From: Deltaproteobacteria bacterium
GTDB lineage: Bacteria > Desulfobacterota > Deferrimicrobia > Deferrimicrobiales > Deferrimicrobiaceae
Assembly: GCA_025357175.1 (NCBI GenBank)
Contig: JANXPS010000232.1
Span: 1 to 22,142 of the forward strand
Direction of reading: 5' to 3'
DNA: 22,142 bases
A program made the position numbers and the translations under genes. The notes below the pieces were generated by a model. That model ran no database searches and was not told where the DNA came from. It saw nothing but the letters and a program-made list of their open reading frames with translations. Shown in pieces: positions 20,636-22,142 of the stretch; position 1 is the stretch's first letter; each line of letters starts with the position of its first letter.

Positions 20636-22142
20636 ATGGTACCGAAGATTCGCACGGCGGCCGTCCTCGGCGCAGGCGTCATGGGGTCGGGCATCGCGGC
20701 TCACCTGGCCAACGCCGGCATGCCCGTCATCCTGCTCGACATCGTCCCCACGGGGGCCACCGGCGCGGACCGGAACCGACTCGCGGCCCGCGGCCTCGAA
20801 ACGATCCGCAAAAGCAGCCCCCCCCTGCTGTATGCGCCCAAATCGCTCGGGCTGATCACGATTGGCAACTTCGAGGACGACCTCGAAAAGGCGGTCGCCT
20901 GCGACTGGGTGATCGAGGCCGTCACCGAGGATCTCGCCGTCAAGACGGCGCTCTACGCCCGGGTCGAGGGGTTGCTGAAAGCCGGCACGATCGTCTCGTC
21001 GAACACGTCCGGCCTCCCCATCTCGCAGATGACCGAAGGACGGGGCGCCGGGTTCCGGAGCCATTTCTTGGTAACCCATTTCTTCAATCCCGTCCGCTAC
21101 ATGAAGCTGCTGGAGCTGGTGGCGGGCCCCGATACCGACCCCGGGGTGCTTCGGACCGTGGCCGAGTTCGGCGAGCGGCGGCTGGGCAAGGGAATCGTCT
21201 ACGGCAAGGACACGCCCAACTTTGTCGGCAACCGGATCGGCATCTTCGCCGTGATGCACGCGATGCACGCGATGCTCGAGGACAAACTGACCGTGGAGGC
21301 GGTCGACAAGATCCTGGGGCCGGCGACCGGACGCCCGAAATCCGCGGTGTTCGGAACGGCCGACCTCGTCGGCATCGACACGCTGCTGCACGTCGCCGAC
21401 CATTGCCACGCGTCGCTGTCGCACGACCCGGCGCGAAGGCTGTTTGACGCGCCCTCCTTCCTGCGCGAGATGGTGTCGCGCGGGATGCTGGGCCGCAAGA
21501 GCGGCGGCGGATTCTTCAAACTCGAGGGCAAGGGGGAGAAGAAGCAGAAACTCGTCATCGACCCGGGCACGCTCGATTACCGGATTCCGGACAAGGTCGA
21601 ATACCCGTCGCTCTCCGCGGCGAAAAACGAGGACGACCCCGGAGCCCGCATCAAAGGGGTGATCGCCGCCGACGATGCGGCGGGACGGTTCGCATGGAAG
21701 GTGATCTCCGCGACGCTGCGCTATTCCGCGAAACGGATCCCCGAGATCGCCGACGACGTGTACGACATCGACAACGCGATGAAGTGGGGCTTCAACTGGA
21801 CGCTCGGTCCCTTCGAGACGTGGGACGCGATCGGCGTCGCCGAATCGGTCGCGCGGATGCACGCCGACAGGAAGGCGGTGCCATCGAGCGTCGAGAAGAT
21901 GCTGGCCTCGGGCGCGGCCTCCTTCTACCGGCGTGTCGACGGCGTGCTCGAATATTTCGATTTCGCCTCGGACGGGTACGTGAAGGCGCCCGTCTCGCCC
22001 GATGTCATCTTCCTGCCGGCGCTTAAAGACCGGAACAGGGTGATTTCGCAGAACGCCGGCGCGACGCTTTACGAAATGGACGACGACGTCCTGTGCCTCG
22101 AGTTCCGCACCAAGCTGAACACGGTCGACGCCGACGTCGTCG
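20636..22142 (+). CDS. 3-hydroxyacyl-CoA dehydrogenase/enoyl-CoA hydratase fusion, 3' end beyond the window
   Basis: The visible 502 residues contain an NAD-binding domain (VLGAGVMGSGIAAHL), SSNTSGLPIS at 121-130, the catalytic-His motif THFFNPVRYMKLLEL with H148, and PNFVGNRIG, then two C-terminal dehydrogenase domains (one with GMLGRKSGGGFF, one with MKWGFNWTLGPFE). At about residue 480 a crotonase domain begins (TLYEMDDDVLCLEF) and is cut by the window end. The order dehydrogenase then hydratase is that of FadN-like proteins, opposite to E. coli FadB. It catalyses the two middle steps of fatty-acid beta-oxidation. The ATG follows an ideal GGAGGTGA by five bases. It is divergent from hemW across 74 bases; a thiolase gene would be expected downstream. 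Confidence 0.93.
   Translation, partial: MVPKIRTAAVLGAGVMGSGIAAHLANAGMPVILLDIVPTGATGADRNRLAARGLETIRKSSPPLLYAPKSLGLITIGNFEDDLEKAVACDWVIEAVTEDLAVKTALYARVEGLLKAGTIVSSNTSGLPISQMTEGRGAGFRSHFLVTHFFNPVRYMKLLELVAGPDTDPGVLRTVAEFGERRLGKGIVYGKDTPNFVGNRIGIFAVMHAMHAMLEDKLTVEAVDKILGPATGRPKSAVFGTADLVGIDTLLHVADHCHASLSHDPARRLFDAPSFLREMVSRGMLGRKSGGGFFKLEGKGEKKQKLVIDPGTLDYRIPDKVEYPSLSAAKNEDDPGARIKGVIAADDAAGRFAWKVISATLRYSAKRIPEIADDVYDIDNAMKWGFNWTLGPFETWDAIGVAESVARMHADRKAVPSSVEKMLASGAASFYRRVDGVLEYFDFASDGYVKAPVSPDVIFLPALKDRNRVISQNAGATLYEMDDDVLCLEFRTKLNTVDADVV

Overview
The window is a GC-rich, gene-dense stretch of a Gram-negative chromosome. Outer-membrane-type lipoproteins, an RND pump end, periplasmic proteins, HemW, an HD-GYP protein and a chemoreceptor are all present. 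Gene content and style resemble anaerobic delta-proteobacteria (Desulfobacterota or Geobacter-like), but there is no rRNA or other marker, so this placement is an inference. No tRNA, rRNA, CRISPR array, transposase or phage gene was seen. No gene-free stretch exceeds 300 bases; the longest (1590-1770) shows nothing recognisable.

Layout. 1-84 is an exact inverted copy of 1099-1182 and interrupts the end of an RND efflux gene (84-452). lrgA and lrgB (469-1589) follow, then an AT-rich islet with an exported glutaredoxin-like protein and a small lipoprotein (1771-2638). A TMEM175-type channel gene with an internal gap (2734-3152), a VOC protein, a DCC (DUF393) thiol protein and a possible 10-residue Cys peptide come next. 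On the minus strand lie a PstS-like binding protein, a long methyl-accepting chemotaxis protein and a GT-C/TPR membrane protein that also has an internal gap and frame change (8859 down to 4256). The plus strand then carries a YhcH-family protein and an unknown Cys-rich exported protein (9042-10253). A CoA-disulfide-reductase/rhodanese gene (minus, 11930-10269) is divergent from a set made of a YkgJ-like Cys-rich protein, an EamA transporter, a 22-codon pcm (protein-isoaspartate methyltransferase) remnant and an FAD oxidoreductase (12069-14702). An ABC-F ATPase (14838-16670) converges on an HD-GYP protein (18080-16680). An exported protein with a charged tail (18196-18780) converges on the hemW/macrodomain pair (20561-18868). 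The window ends inside a fused 3-hydroxyacyl-CoA dehydrogenase/enoyl-CoA hydratase (20636 onward).

Functional themes are thiol/redox chemistry (glutaredoxin, DCC, CoA-disulfide reductase with rhodanese, FAD reductase, YkgJ-like), signalling (binding protein plus chemoreceptor, HD-GYP), envelope functions (RND, LrgAB, lipoprotein) and fatty-acid oxidation.

The most striking signal is structural. Three separate genes (TMEM175, GT-C/TPR, pcm) each lack an internal block although both flanks are otherwise undamaged, and the window edge carries a perfect inverted duplication. This suggests either recent deletions or assembly mis-joins, and it should be settled before any of these proteins is interpreted. 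I found no clear candidate for an entirely new defence or metabolic system. The best leads for new biology are the binding-protein/receptor pair and the possible 10-residue peptide.
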